From Bradyrhizobium viridifuturi (GTDB lineage Bacteria; Pseudomonadota; Alphaproteobacteria; Rhizobiales; Xanthobacteraceae), in the NCBI RefSeq assembly GCF_001238275.1, contig NZ_LGTB01000004.1:186001-250000 (forward strand): a stretch of 64,000 nt of DNA, written 5' to 3'. How positions within the stretch are numbered: the stretch's first letter is position 1; each line of letters starts with the position of its first letter. The notes under the pieces are model-generated. The model had not been told where the DNA came from. It worked only from the letters and a program-made list of their open reading frames with translations, and did not search any database. Below are positions 37,461 through 47,546 of the stretch, piece after piece. A program made the translations under genes and the position numbers.

Positions 37461-38000
37461 ATGCAGCGCGTTCTGGTGATGGGATCGTCGGGATCCGGCA
37501 AGTCGACCTTTGCGCGGCGGCTGTCCGCGCTGACCGGTATCCCGACCGTGTCGATCGACGCGCTGTTCTGGAAGCCGGGCTGGGTCGAGTCGGACAAGGA
37601 CGAATTCAATCTTCGCATGACCGCGGCGGCGCGAGAGCCGCGCTGGATCATGGACGGGAACTACACCAAGAGCGGTGCAGGTGAATTGCGCAAAGAGCTC
37701 TCCGATACGATCATCTGGTTCGACCTGCCGCGATCGACCTGCATGCTCGGAATCCTCGGGCGCATTGCCGCGAGCTATGGCCGCGTGCGCCCGGAGATGG
37801 CGGAGGGCTGTCCGGAGAAGATCGACCTGGAATTCTTCCGCTATGTCTGGACCTATCGCCGGCAGCAGCGGCCGAAGCTGATCGAATATTTCGAGGGCTT
37901 GCGTGCCGATCAATCGCTGGTCTGCTTTACCGACCGGGCGCAGGCCGACGACTATCTGAACAACCTCGCACTCCAGCGAAACCGTGCGAGTATCCACTGA
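37461..38000 (+). CDS. P-loop kinase-like protein (adenylate kinase/FlaR type)
   Basis: A 179-residue nucleotide-binding protein. Walker A is GSSGSGKSTFARRL (about residues 8-21), followed by SIDALFWKPGW and DGNYTKSGAG, which matches the topology-modulation/FlaR-like adenylate-kinase relatives. The substrate is unknown. The ATG at 37461 has GGACGGG upstream. It overlaps the next gene by one base (TGATG), so the two are translationally coupled. Confidence 0.75.
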   Translation: MQRVLVMGSSGSGKSTFARRLSALTGIPTVSIDALFWKPGWVESDKDEFNLRMTAAAREPRWIMDGNYTKSGAGELRKELSDTIIWFDLPRSTCMLGILGRIAASYGRVRPEMAEGCPEKIDLEFFRYVWTYRRQQRPKLIEYFEGLRADQSLVCFTDRAQADDYLNNLALQRNRASIH

Positions 38001-38464
38001 TGCCACGATTCTCCAGCAAGCGGCGGGTCCGCCACACTGCGCCCCAGATGTTCGACCTGGTCGCTGATGTCGAGCGCTATCCGGAATTCGTGCCGCTGTG
38101 CCAGGCGCTCAAGATCCGCCAGCGGACGCCCAAGGACGACGGCACCGAGGTCGTGGTCGCCGACATGACCGTCTCCTTCAAGCTGGTCAAGGAGACCTTC
38201 ACTAGCAAGGTGACGCTCGACCGGCCCAATTTGAAGATTCTGGTCGAGTATCTGCGCGGCCCGTTCAGCAATCTGGAGAATCGCTGGAGCTTCGAGCCGA
38301 AGTCGGAGACCGAATGCGATGTCGGCTTCTTCCTGAATTACGAATTCAAGAGCCGGATGCTGGCAATGCTGATGGGCTCGATGTTCGACGCCGCCTTCGG
38401 GCGGTTTGCCCACGCGTTCGAGAAGCGCGCGGACCAGGTCTACGGCAAGCCGGCCGTTTCGTAA
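38000..38464 (+). CDS. Coq10/RatA-type START-domain protein
   Basis: A 154-residue SRPBCC (START) domain protein starting MPRFSSKRRVRHTAPQMFDL, then VADVERYPEFVPLCQALKI, with ENRWSFEPKSETECDVGFFL later. This is the Coq10/ubiquinone-binding family, also annotated RatA. In bacteria it most likely binds quinone or polyprenyl lipid and supports respiration. The position just downstream of lipA is well known in alphaproteobacteria. The toxin role ascribed to E. coli RatA is not implied here. Confidence 0.82.
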   Translation: MPRFSSKRRVRHTAPQMFDLVADVERYPEFVPLCQALKIRQRTPKDDGTEVVVADMTVSFKLVKETFTSKVTLDRPNLKILVEYLRGPFSNLENRWSFEPKSETECDVGFFLNYEFKSRMLAMLMGSMFDAAFGRFAHAFEKRADQVYGKPAVS

Positions 38465-38471
38465 CTCGATC

Positions 38472-38558
38472 CGTCATTGCGAGCGCAGCGAAGCAAGCCA
38501 TCTCACCACGCCGGCGGTGGCATGGATTGCTTCGTCGCTATCGCTCCTCGCAATGACG
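38472..38558. repeat. Palindromic intergenic repeat (REP/MITE-like)
   Basis: An 87-bp element with ends CGTCATTGCGAG and CTCGCAATGACG. Inner arms GCGAAGCAAGCCAT and ATGGATTGCTTCGTCGC also pair with gaps. The sequence resembles CGTCATTGCGAGGAGCGAAG-type repeats that I know as abundant between genes in Bradyrhizobium and relatives. It sits between convergent genes and may act as an mRNA 3'-end hairpin. Confidence 0.65.
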
Positions 38559-38610
38559 TGGAATGAGAAAGGGCATCGCAGCGGTCTGTGCGCGATGCCC
38601 AGATGCTAAA

Positions 38611-39012
38611 TCACGGGCAGGAACGCCGCACGCCGCCGGACGCGATGTAGGTGCCGGAAGCCGGGTCGTAGGAGCGGAAGCGCTGGGAGCAATAGGCGTC
38701 GTTGTTGGCCTTGGCCTGGCTCGCCGCGATGGCACCGCCGATGATCGCGCCGGCTGCAAGGCCGCCGATGATTGCAGCGCCGTTTCCGCCACCGTGGTGA
38801 TGGTGGTATCCGCCGCGGTAGCCGTACCCGCCCCGATAGCCGTAACGGGGACCACCATGCCAGTGGCGATACTGCACATGCTCGACGGAGGTAGGCTGGT
38901 CCTGCAAGCGGGCGGCGGGTGCGAGCGGGGCGGCGAACGAAGGGACAACAGTCGACAGCGTCATGGCACCAGCGGTGATCGCGGCCACGACCAAAGTTCC
39001 CAACTTCATCAT
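38611..39012 (-). CDS. BA14K family protein
   Basis: A secreted or membrane-anchored protein of 133 residues. A signal peptide (LGTLVVAAITAGAMTLSTVV) is followed by a Tyr/Gly/His-rich stretch (YRGGYGYRGGYHHHHGGG), a hydrophobic glycine-zipper-like segment (AAIIGGLAAGAIIGGAIAA) and the BA14K C-terminal signature YCSQRFRSYDPASGTYI. BA14K proteins were first noted as a Brucella antigen; the molecular role is unclear. AAGGAG stands before two adjacent ATGs (39012 and 39009). A GGAAC-N16-CGTT promoter about 70 bases upstream suggests control by the general stress sigma factor EcfG. Confidence 0.85.
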   Translation of the reverse strand: MMKLGTLVVAAITAGAMTLSTVVPSFAAPLAPAARLQDQPTSVEHVQYRHWHGGPRYGYRGGYGYRGGYHHHHGGGNGAAIIGGLAAGAIIGGAIAASQAKANNDAYCSQRFRSYDPASGTYIASGGVRRSCP

Positions 39013-39078
39013 TTTCTCCTTGTTGTGGGATTTTGCCGTTCGAGGAACGACTGAAACGGCAGAGTTGGATCAAGAGAA

Positions 39079-39103
39079 AACGGCGAGGCGACGTCGACGT
39101 TCC
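39079..39103 (-). promoter_or_regulatory. EcfG-type promoter for the BA14K gene
   Basis: On the minus strand GGAAC (39103-39099), 16 bases, CGTT (39082-39079), a full match to the alphaproteobacterial general-stress consensus GGAAC-N16/17-CGTT. The start site should be near 39072, giving a 60-base leader. Confidence 0.65.
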
Positions 39104-39184
39104 ACCTGAGGTGGGCGGCACTGGGTCGCAGTTGACTGGAAGCTATCGCCGGGCTGTCGCTCGTGCGACTCGGCGTCGGTAGGC

Positions 39185-39785
39185 CTAGCCTCGCGGCGGC
39201 CGCCGGCGTTTCGCGGCGTGGCTGCGCGGCGAACGGGCCACCCGCGGTCGCAACCGGCTGGCAGTCTCACGGCGGGGTTTTGCGGCCTGTGGCGGGCGCG
39301 CGAGCTCCATCAACATGCGCAGCGCTTCGACGACGGAGCGTTGCCGCACCGTACTGCGCCCGATCGCGCCGAACCGCTGTTCGCGATGAAGGATGCGGCC
39401 ATCGCGCGCGGCGACGGCGAAATGCACCAGGCCCACCGGCTTGCCCGGCGTCGCGCCGCCAGGGCCCGCGATGCCGGTGATCGACACCGCAAGGTCGACG
39501 CCGGCCTTTTCCAGCGCGCCGATCGCCATCGCGGTCGCGGTTTCCTTGCTCACCGCACCGAACGTCTCCAGCGTCGCCGCCTTGACGCCGAGCATCACCC
39601 GCTTGGCCTCGTTCGAATAGGTGACGAAGCCGCGATCGATCACGTCGGAGGAGCCGGGGGATGTCGGTGAGCGCACCCGCAACCAGGCCGCCGGTGCAGG
39701 ATTCGGCGGTCGCGATGGTCAGCTTGCGCATCCGGCACAGGTCGAGCAGCGAGCGGGACAAGGCACGAGCGTCGCTGCCGCCCAT
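39185..39785 (-). CDS. cinA: CinA C-terminal family protein, nicotinamide-nucleotide amidohydrolase (frame interrupted near 39658)
   Basis: Stand-alone CinA C-terminal domain (PncC type), which deamidates nicotinamide mononucleotide. The N-terminal part reads [20 protein letters not shown], then LTDIP; the correct continuation [20 protein letters not shown] and [20 protein letters not shown] is in another frame. Here one base is extra: a run of five G on the plus strand (39656-39660) where four would restore the frame. It is the only insertion among the ten breaks and the only one in a homopolymer. The repaired protein is about 199 residues with a basic tail. The start lies 1 base past the ispDF stop. 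Confidence 0.82.
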
Positions 39786-39786
39786 G

Positions 39787-40982
39787 TCAGGCCCCCCAGC
39801 CCTTATCGTCCCAGGGGAGGCGGACCGTGCGCTCGCGGTCGCGGCAATACCTTCCTCGCGGCCGGTGAAGCCGAGCCGTTCGCTGGTGGTGGCCTTGACC
39901 GCGACGCGCGAGATATGGACGCCGGAGATCTCCGCGATCTTCGCCCGCATGGTGTCGCGGAGCGGGCCGATCTTCGGCCGCTCGCAGATCATCGTCACTT
40001 CGAGATTGGCGATCCGCCCGCCGCGCGCGGTGACGCGCTCGACGGCATATTTCAGGAATTGGTCGGATGAGGCGCCTTTCCACTTGGCGTCGCTCGGCGG
40101 GAAGTGCGAGCCGATGTCGCCGTCGGCCAGTGCGCCGAGGATCGCATCGACCAGCGCATGCAGCCCGACATCGCCGTCGGAATGGGCCAGAAATCCCCTG
40201 GTGTGCGGCACGCGCACGCCGCAGATCATGACATGGTCGCCGTCACCAAAGGCGTGCACGTCGTAGCCGGTGCCGGTCCTGATGTCGCCGAGCTGGCTTG
40301 CGAGCCGCGCTTCCTCGCGCACGAAGTCTTCGGGTGTGGTGAGTTTCATGTTGGCAGCATCGCCTTCAAACGTCGCAACGGTCAATCCCGCCCATTCAGC
40401 AAGCGCAGCATCATCGGTGAAATCGCTGCGGCCCTCGCGCGCGGCACGACGATGCGCCTCCAATATTACGTCGAAACGAAATGCCTGCGGCGTCTGCGCG
40501 ATCCGCAGGCGCGCGCGCTCCGGCGTCGCCTCGACGTCGCCGGCATCGCTGGTGAGCTTGATCGTGTCGGTGACGGGAATCACGGGGATCGCCGCACCGG
40601 TCCGGCCGGCCGCTGATATCGCGCGCGAGATCACGGCCGCGGTCACGAAGGGGCGGGCGGCATCGTGGATCAGCACGACGTCCGGCTTCTCGGCGGCAAG
40701 CGCCTCAAGCCCGGCATGAACCGAGGCCTGCCGGGTCGCGCCACCTGGGGTCGGCGGCCGGTGACGAAGGCCCGCGACCGCTTCATCGAACAGCGCAGCG
40801 TCGTCGGGATTGACCACCGGCTGCACCGCAAAGACATCGGGATGTCCGGAGAACGCTTCCATGGCGCGGTAGATCACCGTCTGCCCGCCGATCGTCCGAT
40901 ATTGCTTCGGGCCGCCTGCGCCAGCGCGCAGTCCGCGGCCGGCGGCAACAAGGATGGCTGCGGTACGCTCAGGCTTGGGCAT
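39787..40982 (-). CDS. ispDF: Bifunctional IspD/IspF enzyme of the MEP isoprenoid pathway (frame interrupted near 39830)
   Basis: A fused 4-diphosphocytidyl-methylerythritol synthase (IspD, about residues 1-225) and methylerythritol-cyclodiphosphate synthase (IspF, about 235-398). IspD shows [20 protein letters not shown]. IspF shows [19 protein letters not shown] and [20 protein letters not shown] with metal-binding Asp/His. Near the end one base is missing: GCGAGCGCACGG should read with an extra C, giving [16 protein letters not shown] and a stop at 39787. As written, the frame runs into cinA and makes a false fusion of about 571 residues. An essential pathway enzyme is unlikely to be truly broken. 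Confidence 0.9.
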
Positions 40983-41162
40983 TTTGAACCAGTGACAGAC
41001 GAATCGGGGATGAGGGGGACGGCGAGGATCGCCCGCCGCGCACAGCCCTTAGCATGACCGCTGTGCAAAAACAGAGCGTTTGCCGCTGACTGTGGGAAAA
41101 GCAGATTTTGTTGCAGTGCACTTGCGTCGGTGGTAGAAATGTCTAAACCGTAGGCATGAGCC

Positions 41163-41190
41163 TTGACTGCACAAGAATTGTGCGCAGAAT
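41163..41190 (+). promoter_or_regulatory. Candidate dusB-ntrBC promoter with an NtrC-like site
   Basis: TTGACT (41163-41168) and CAGAAT (41185-41190) form a weak sigma-70 pair with a 16-base spacer. Inside the spacer lies GCACAA-GAA-TTGTGC (41169-41183), part of TGCAC-N9-GTGCG, which resembles the NtrC site TGCAC-N7-GTGCA type. A second partial site TGCAC...GGTGG lies at about 41118-41133. NtrC bound here would block the promoter. Confidence 0.5.
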
Positions 41191-41195
41191 AGACA

Positions 41196-42272
41196 ATGTC
41201 AGCTGCAATGGCGTGGCTGCAGAACGATGAGACGGTTGTGACCGGCGTGCAAAGTACTCCTCGTAACCCATTGAAGATAGGCGATATTGCTGTCGCCAAC
41301 CGGGTTCTCCTCGCGCCCATGTCCGGCATCACTGACGCTCCCTTCCGGCGACTCGCTGCAACTTTGGGCGCCGGCCTGGTGGTGTCCGAGATGACCGCCA
41401 GCGACGATCTGGTGAATGGCAAGCCGATGTCGAAGCTGCGTTGTGAGGCAGCCGGGATCGGGCCGCATGTGGTCCAGCTTGCGGGCTGCGAGACCCACTG
41501 GATGGCGGAGGGCGCACGGATCGCCGAGGCCGCCGGTGCCGACGCCATCGACATCAACATGGGCTGCCCGGCGCGCCACGTGACCGGCGGCCAGTCCGGC
41601 TCGGCCCTGATGCGCGACCTCGACCACGCGGTCGCGTTGATCGATGCGACCATCGCCGCGGTCAAGGTGCCGGTGACGCTGAAGATGCGGCTCGGCTGGG
41701 ACGATCGCTCGCTCAATTCGCCCGAGCTGGCGCGCCGCGCCGAGGCATCGGGCGTGCAGATGATTACCGTGCATGGCCGCACCCGCTGCCAGTTCTACAA
41801 GGGCGAGGCGAACTGGAACGCGGTGCGCGCAGTCAAGGACGCCGTCACGATTCCGGTCGTGGTCAATGGCGACATCACCTCGTTCGACAAGGCCGTCGGC
41901 GCGCTTCAGATGTCGGGCGCCGACGCCGTCATGATCGGCCGCGGCGCGCAGGGGCAGCCCTGGCTGCCCGGCCAGATCGGCCGCAGGCTCGAGACCGGGG
42001 TCGCCGAGGCCGCGCCGTCGCTGGCCGAGCAGCTCAAGCATGTTCGCGCGCTGTATGACGCGGTGTGCAGCCACTATGGCCTGCGCATCGGGCTCAAGCA
42101 TGCGCGCAAGCATCTCGGCTGGGCGCTGGAGACTGCGGCCGCCTATAGCTGCGCGCCGGCGGCAACCTTGAAGACCTGGCGGCAGGCGATCCTGACCTCG
42201 GAGGAGCCGTCCAGCGTGCATCGCGCGCTCGAGGACGCCTACGACGATTTTGCCTGGAGTGCTGCCGCATGA
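41196..42272 (+). CDS. dusB: tRNA-dihydrouridine synthase DusB (NifR3)
   Basis: A flavoenzyme of about 345-358 residues that reduces uridine to dihydrouridine in tRNA. It has the barrel start [20 protein letters not shown], the active-site Cys in [19 protein letters not shown], and [16 protein letters not shown] plus the FMN phosphate site [15 protein letters not shown]. In rhizobia it is known as nifR3 and is the first gene of the ntrBC operon; the function is unrelated to nitrogen as far as known. The ATG at 41196 lies close to the predicted transcription start, so a GTG at 41238 is a real alternative. It overlaps ntrB by 4 bases. Confidence 0.92.
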   Translation: MSAAMAWLQNDETVVTGVQSTPRNPLKIGDIAVANRVLLAPMSGITDAPFRRLAATLGAGLVVSEMTASDDLVNGKPMSKLRCEAAGIGPHVVQLAGCETHWMAEGARIAEAAGADAIDINMGCPARHVTGGQSGSALMRDLDHAVALIDATIAAVKVPVTLKMRLGWDDRSLNSPELARRAEASGVQMITVHGRTRCQFYKGEANWNAVRAVKDAVTIPVVVNGDITSFDKAVGALQMSGADAVMIGRGAQGQPWLPGQIGRRLETGVAEAAPSLAEQLKHVRALYDAVCSHYGLRIGLKHARKHLGWALETAAAYSCAPAATLKTWRQAILTSEEPSSVHRALEDAYDDFAWSAAA

Positions 42273-43443
42273 CGTCAGCAATGGAATTTCGCCGGCCCGT
42301 GCCCACCGACGGCGAGGCCATCCTCAACGCGCTGCCCAATCCGGTGCTGCTGGTCGCGCCCGACGGCCGGATCGTTGATGCCAACATCGCCGCCGAATCT
42401 TTCTTCGAGATCTCGACCCAGTTCCTGCGCCGGCAGTCGCTGAAGGAGCTGGTGCCGTTCGGCAGCCCGCTGCTGGCGCTGATCGAGCAGGTGCGCGCCA
42501 GCGGCTCGCCGGTCAACGAATACAAGGTCGATCTCGGCACGCCGCGGATCGGCGGCGATCGCCAGGTCGATCTCCACGTCGCGCCGCTGACCGAGCGGCC
42601 CGGGCATATCGTAGTGATGCTGCAGGAGCGCACCATCGCCGACAAGATGGACCGCCAGCTCACCCATCGCAGCGCGGCGCGCTCGGTGATCGCGCTGGCC
42701 GCGATGCTCGCCCATGAGATCAAGAACCCGCTGTCCGGCATCCGCGGCGCCGCGCAGCTCCTGGAGCAACAGGCCTCCTCCGAGGACCGGCTGCTGACGC
42801 GGCTGATCTGCGACGAGGCGGACCGCATCGTCACGCTGGTCGACCGCATGGAAGTGTTCGGCGACGACCGTCCGGTGGCGCGCGGCCCGGTCAACATCCA
42901 TTCGGTGCTCGACCATGTGAAGCGGCTGGCGCAGTCCGGCTTTGCCCGCAACGTCCGCTTCATCGAGGACTACGATCCGTCGCTGCCGCCGGTGCTCGCC
43001 AACCAGGACCAGCTGATCCAGGTGTTCCTCAATTTGGTGAAGAACGCGGCCGAGGCGGTCGCCGATCTCGGTACCGATGCGGAAATCCATCTCACCACGC
43101 GTTCCGGCCGGGCGTGCGGCTGTCGGTGCCCGGCAAGAAATCGCGGGTCTCGCTGCCGCTGGAATTCTGCGTCAAGGACAACGGCTCGGGCGTGCCGGAA
43201 GACCTGCTGCCGAACCTGTTCGATCCCTTCGTCACCACCAAGCAGACCGGCAGCGGGCTCGGTCTCGCGCTGGTCGCCAAGATCGTCGGCGATCACGGCG
43301 GCATCATCGAATGCGAGTCGCAACCGCGCAAAACCACTTTCCGCGTGCTGATGCCGATGTACAGCGCCGCCAAGCAACACGACCAAAGCAACCGCGATGA
43401 CGTTCCGGGTACGTCCTCGCCTGCCTCTCAGGATGCACGATGA
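42269..43443 (+). CDS. ntrB: NtrB nitrogen-sensing histidine kinase (frame interrupted near 43099)
   Basis: Cytoplasmic two-component kinase (391 residues repaired) that phosphorylates or dephosphorylates NtrC under control of PII. A PAS domain ([22 protein letters not shown]) is followed by the phospho-acceptor His in [20 protein letters not shown], the N-box [12 protein letters not shown] and the G boxes [11 protein letters not shown] and [14 protein letters not shown]. The frame is lost between the N and G boxes: ACGCGTTCC at about 43097-43103 needs one more G to read [14 protein letters not shown]. It overlaps dusB (ATGA) and ends 9 bases before ntrC. Confidence 0.92.
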
Positions 43444-43452
43444 GGAACACCA

Positions 43453-44895
<1,443 letters not shown>

Positions 44896-44903
44896 GGACA
44901 GGG

Positions 44904-44922
44904 GCGGGGCGCCAAGCCCCGC
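44904..44922 (+). terminator. Hairpin between ntrC and ntrY
   Basis: A perfect 7-bp stem GCGGGGC / GCCCCGC with loop GCCAA, starting 8 bases after the ntrC stop, without a T-tract. It probably separates the ntrBC and ntrYX transcripts, at least in part. Confidence 0.45.
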
Positions 44923-45081
44923 TGCAAGCCTCTACCGTTATTGAGTAGTCACAAATGGTTTTGAGGACACGGCGCCGCACGGCGGTTTGCGCCGCGGAAA
45001 TGTCGCAATTCGGCAACATTGTGATATGATTGCATCAGTTCGCAATTCCAGCGGGCGATCGCTCTCAGCTCAATTGCCGGT

Positions 45082-47529
45082 ATGACCAGCGCAGACACCA
45101 CCGCCTCAACATTACACGCGCCCCCGGCCGAGCCCACCGCAAAGGCGCGGGGCTTTCCGCTGCGGCGCTGGCTGGCGCCGTTCGCCGTGGCCATCGCGCT
45201 GCTGTCTGCCTTCCTCACCTTTGTGGTGCTGACCGGCCTGACCCCGATCGAGCCGACCTCGGACGTCGTCCGTTCCTTCCTGATGATCAACGCCGGCACG
45301 ATCCTGCTGCTGGTCGGGATCATCGTCCGGGAAGTCTGGCAGATGGTGCAGGCGAGGCGGCGGGGCCGGGCGGCGGCACGGCTGCACGTCCAGATCGTCG
45401 GCCTGTTCTCGGTGATCGCGGTGCTGCCCGCGGTGCTGGTGTCGATCGTCGCCAACGTCACCATCGAGCGGGGCCTCGACCGGCTGTTCTCAGGCCCGAC
45501 CAAGCAGGTGATCCAGAACTCGCTGACGATCGCCAGTGCCTACATGCAGGAGCACGCCCAGCTCATCAACGGCGACACGCTGGCGATGGCCAACGACCTT
45601 GCCCATGCGCGGCCGCTCTACGACCAGGACCGCATGACGTTCCTGCAGCTGATGACGGCCGGCGCCGAGGCGCGGAACCTGCCGGTCGCGGTGCTGATGG
45701 ACAAGGACGGCAAGATCGTCGCCAGCGCCGAAACCGGCGTTCGGCTGAACTACGAGGCGCCGCCGCCCGACATCCTGAAGGACATCAACGAGACCGAGCC
45801 GAAGATCTCGGTGTTCCCGGAAAACTACGTCGCCTCCGTGGTCCGGCTGCGCGCCTATGACGACATGTTCCTGTACGTCGCGCGGCTGCTTGATCCGGCG
45901 GTCGTGGCCCAGCTCAAGCAGACCCAGACCAGCGCCGCCGAATATGCCCAGCTCGAGACCCGCAGGCTCGGCATCCAGGTCGCGTTCGCGCTGATGTTCG
46001 CGGTGATCGCGCTGACCATCCTGATGGCCTCGGTGCTGATCGGCCTCAACTTCGCCAACGGATTGGTCTCTCCGATCCGCCAGCTGATGGGCGCGGCGAG
46101 CGAGGTCTCGACCGGCAACCTCAATGTTCAGGTGCCGGTCCACAAGTCGGCCAGCGACCTGGCGCTGCTCGGCGAAACCTTCAACAAGATGACCCAGGAG
46201 CTGCGCACCCAGCGCAACGAGCTGGTCGATGCCTCCGAGACCATCGACAGCCGCCGCCGTTTCATCGAGGCGGTGCTGTCCTCGGCCTCCGCCGGCATCA
46301 TCGGGGTCGATGGCTCCGGCAGCGTCGGCATCCTCAACCGCTCGGCAGAGAAGCTGATCGGGCACGCCGAGTCGGAGACATTAGGTCATCCGCTCTCGGA
46401 CGTGCTGCCCGAGCTCGACGAGATGATGAAGACCGCGCGCGAGGGCACGCAGCGCCTGGTGCAGGGTCAGGTCACGATCCTGCGCGATGGCAATGAGCGC
46501 AATCTGTCGGTTCGCGTCTCCGCCGAGCAAACCAGCCAGTCGCGCGACAGCTACATCATCACGCTCGACGACATCACCGAATTGGTCTCCGCGCAGCGCA
46601 CCTCGGCCTGGGGCGACGTCGCCCGCCGCATCGCCCATGAGATCAAGAATCCGCTCACCCCGATCCAGCTCTCCGCCGAGCGCATCCGCCGCAAATTCGG
46701 CAAGACGATTACTGAAGAGAAGGACAAGTCGATCTTCGAGCAGTGCACCGACACCATCGTGCGCCAGGTCGACGACATCAGGCGCATGGTCGACGAGTTC
46801 TCACGCTTTGCGCGGATGCCCAAGCCCGTGATGGAAGGCGAGGACGTCGCCGACGTGGTGCGCCAGGCGGTGTTCCTGATGAAGGTCGCCCATCCCGATC
46901 TCGACATCGAGGCCGACATCAAGCAGTCGCCGCTGCCCGCGCAGTTCGACCGCCGGCTCATCTCGCAGGCGCTGACCAACATCATCAAGAACGCGACCGA
47001 GGCGATCGAGCAGGTGCCGCCCGAGGAGCTCGGCAAGGGCCGCATCGACGTCGTGGCGCAGCGCGAGGGTGACGACATCCTGATCGACGTGGTCGACAAC
47101 GGCATCGGCCTGCCCAAGGTCGCGCGCGCGCGGCTGCTCGAGCCCTATGTCACGACGCGGGCCAAGGGTACCGGCCTTGGACTTGCGATCGTCGGCCGCG
47201 TCCTGGAGGACCACGGCGGCCGCATCGAGCTCAAGGACGCCTCCGATTTCCGCGAGGGCCAGCGCGGCGCCTGGATGCGTCTGCGCTTCTCCGTTACGGG
47301 CCAGGCGGCCAAGCCCGAACACAAGGCTGAAAGCAAGGAACAGAAACCGGACGCGACACCGGACAAGACCGAACCCGACAGTGAAAAAAATCCGCCGGAA
47401 GAGCCGACCAACGGCCCGGCACAGGCGACCAACAATGAACCAAAAATCCAAGAAGCAAGTAGCCAAGAGCCAAATGCGCAAGAGCCAAGAAGCCAAGAGC
47501 CAAAAATCAAAGCCGCGACGGGCGACTGA
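45082..47529 (+). CDS. ntrY: NtrY membrane sensor histidine kinase
   Basis: An 815-residue sensor of the NtrY/NtrX pair, linked to nitrogen, envelope and redox control in alphaproteobacteria. The N-terminus has membrane segments (APFAVAIALLSAFLTFVVLT, AGTILLLVGIIVREVWQMV and a third near residue 310). HAMP (about 330-385) and PAS domains follow, then the phospho-His in [19 protein letters not shown], the N-box and VVDNGIGLPKVARARLLEP. The last 75 residues form an odd Glu/Pro/Lys/Gln-rich tail with repeated SQEPNAQEPRSQEPK units after the normal kinase end. It is followed by ntrX after 17 bases. Confidence 0.93.
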   Translation: MTSADTTASTLHAPPAEPTAKARGFPLRRWLAPFAVAIALLSAFLTFVVLTGLTPIEPTSDVVRSFLMINAGTILLLVGIIVREVWQMVQARRRGRAAARLHVQIVGLFSVIAVLPAVLVSIVANVTIERGLDRLFSGPTKQVIQNSLTIASAYMQEHAQLINGDTLAMANDLAHARPLYDQDRMTFLQLMTAGAEARNLPVAVLMDKDGKIVASAETGVRLNYEAPPPDILKDINETEPKISVFPENYVASVVRLRAYDDMFLYVARLLDPAVVAQLKQTQTSAAEYAQLETRRLGIQVAFALMFAVIALTILMASVLIGLNFANGLVSPIRQLMGAASEVSTGNLNVQVPVHKSASDLALLGETFNKMTQELRTQRNELVDASETIDSRRRFIEAVLSSASAGIIGVDGSGSVGILNRSAEKLIGHAESETLGHPLSDVLPELDEMMKTAREGTQRLVQGQVTILRDGNERNLSVRVSAEQTSQSRDSYIITLDDITELVSAQRTSAWGDVARRIAHEIKNPLTPIQLSAERIRRKFGKTITEEKDKSIFEQCTDTIVRQVDDIRRMVDEFSRFARMPKPVMEGEDVADVVRQAVFLMKVAHPDLDIEADIKQSPLPAQFDRRLISQALTNIIKNATEAIEQVPPEELGKGRIDVVAQREGDDILIDVVDNGIGLPKVARARLLEPYVTTRAKGTGLGLAIVGRVLEDHGGRIELKDASDFREGQRGAWMRLRFSVTGQAAKPEHKAESKEQKPDATPDKTEPDSEKNPPEEPTNGPAQATNNEPKIQEASSQEPNAQEPRSQEPKIKAATGD

Positions 47530-47546
47530 CAAGGCAGGTGTAACCC

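Noticed and set aside
39267..40982. A novel IspD-IspF-CinA fusion protein
   Set aside because: Two single-base errors explain it, and separate, correctly ending genes are recovered after repair.
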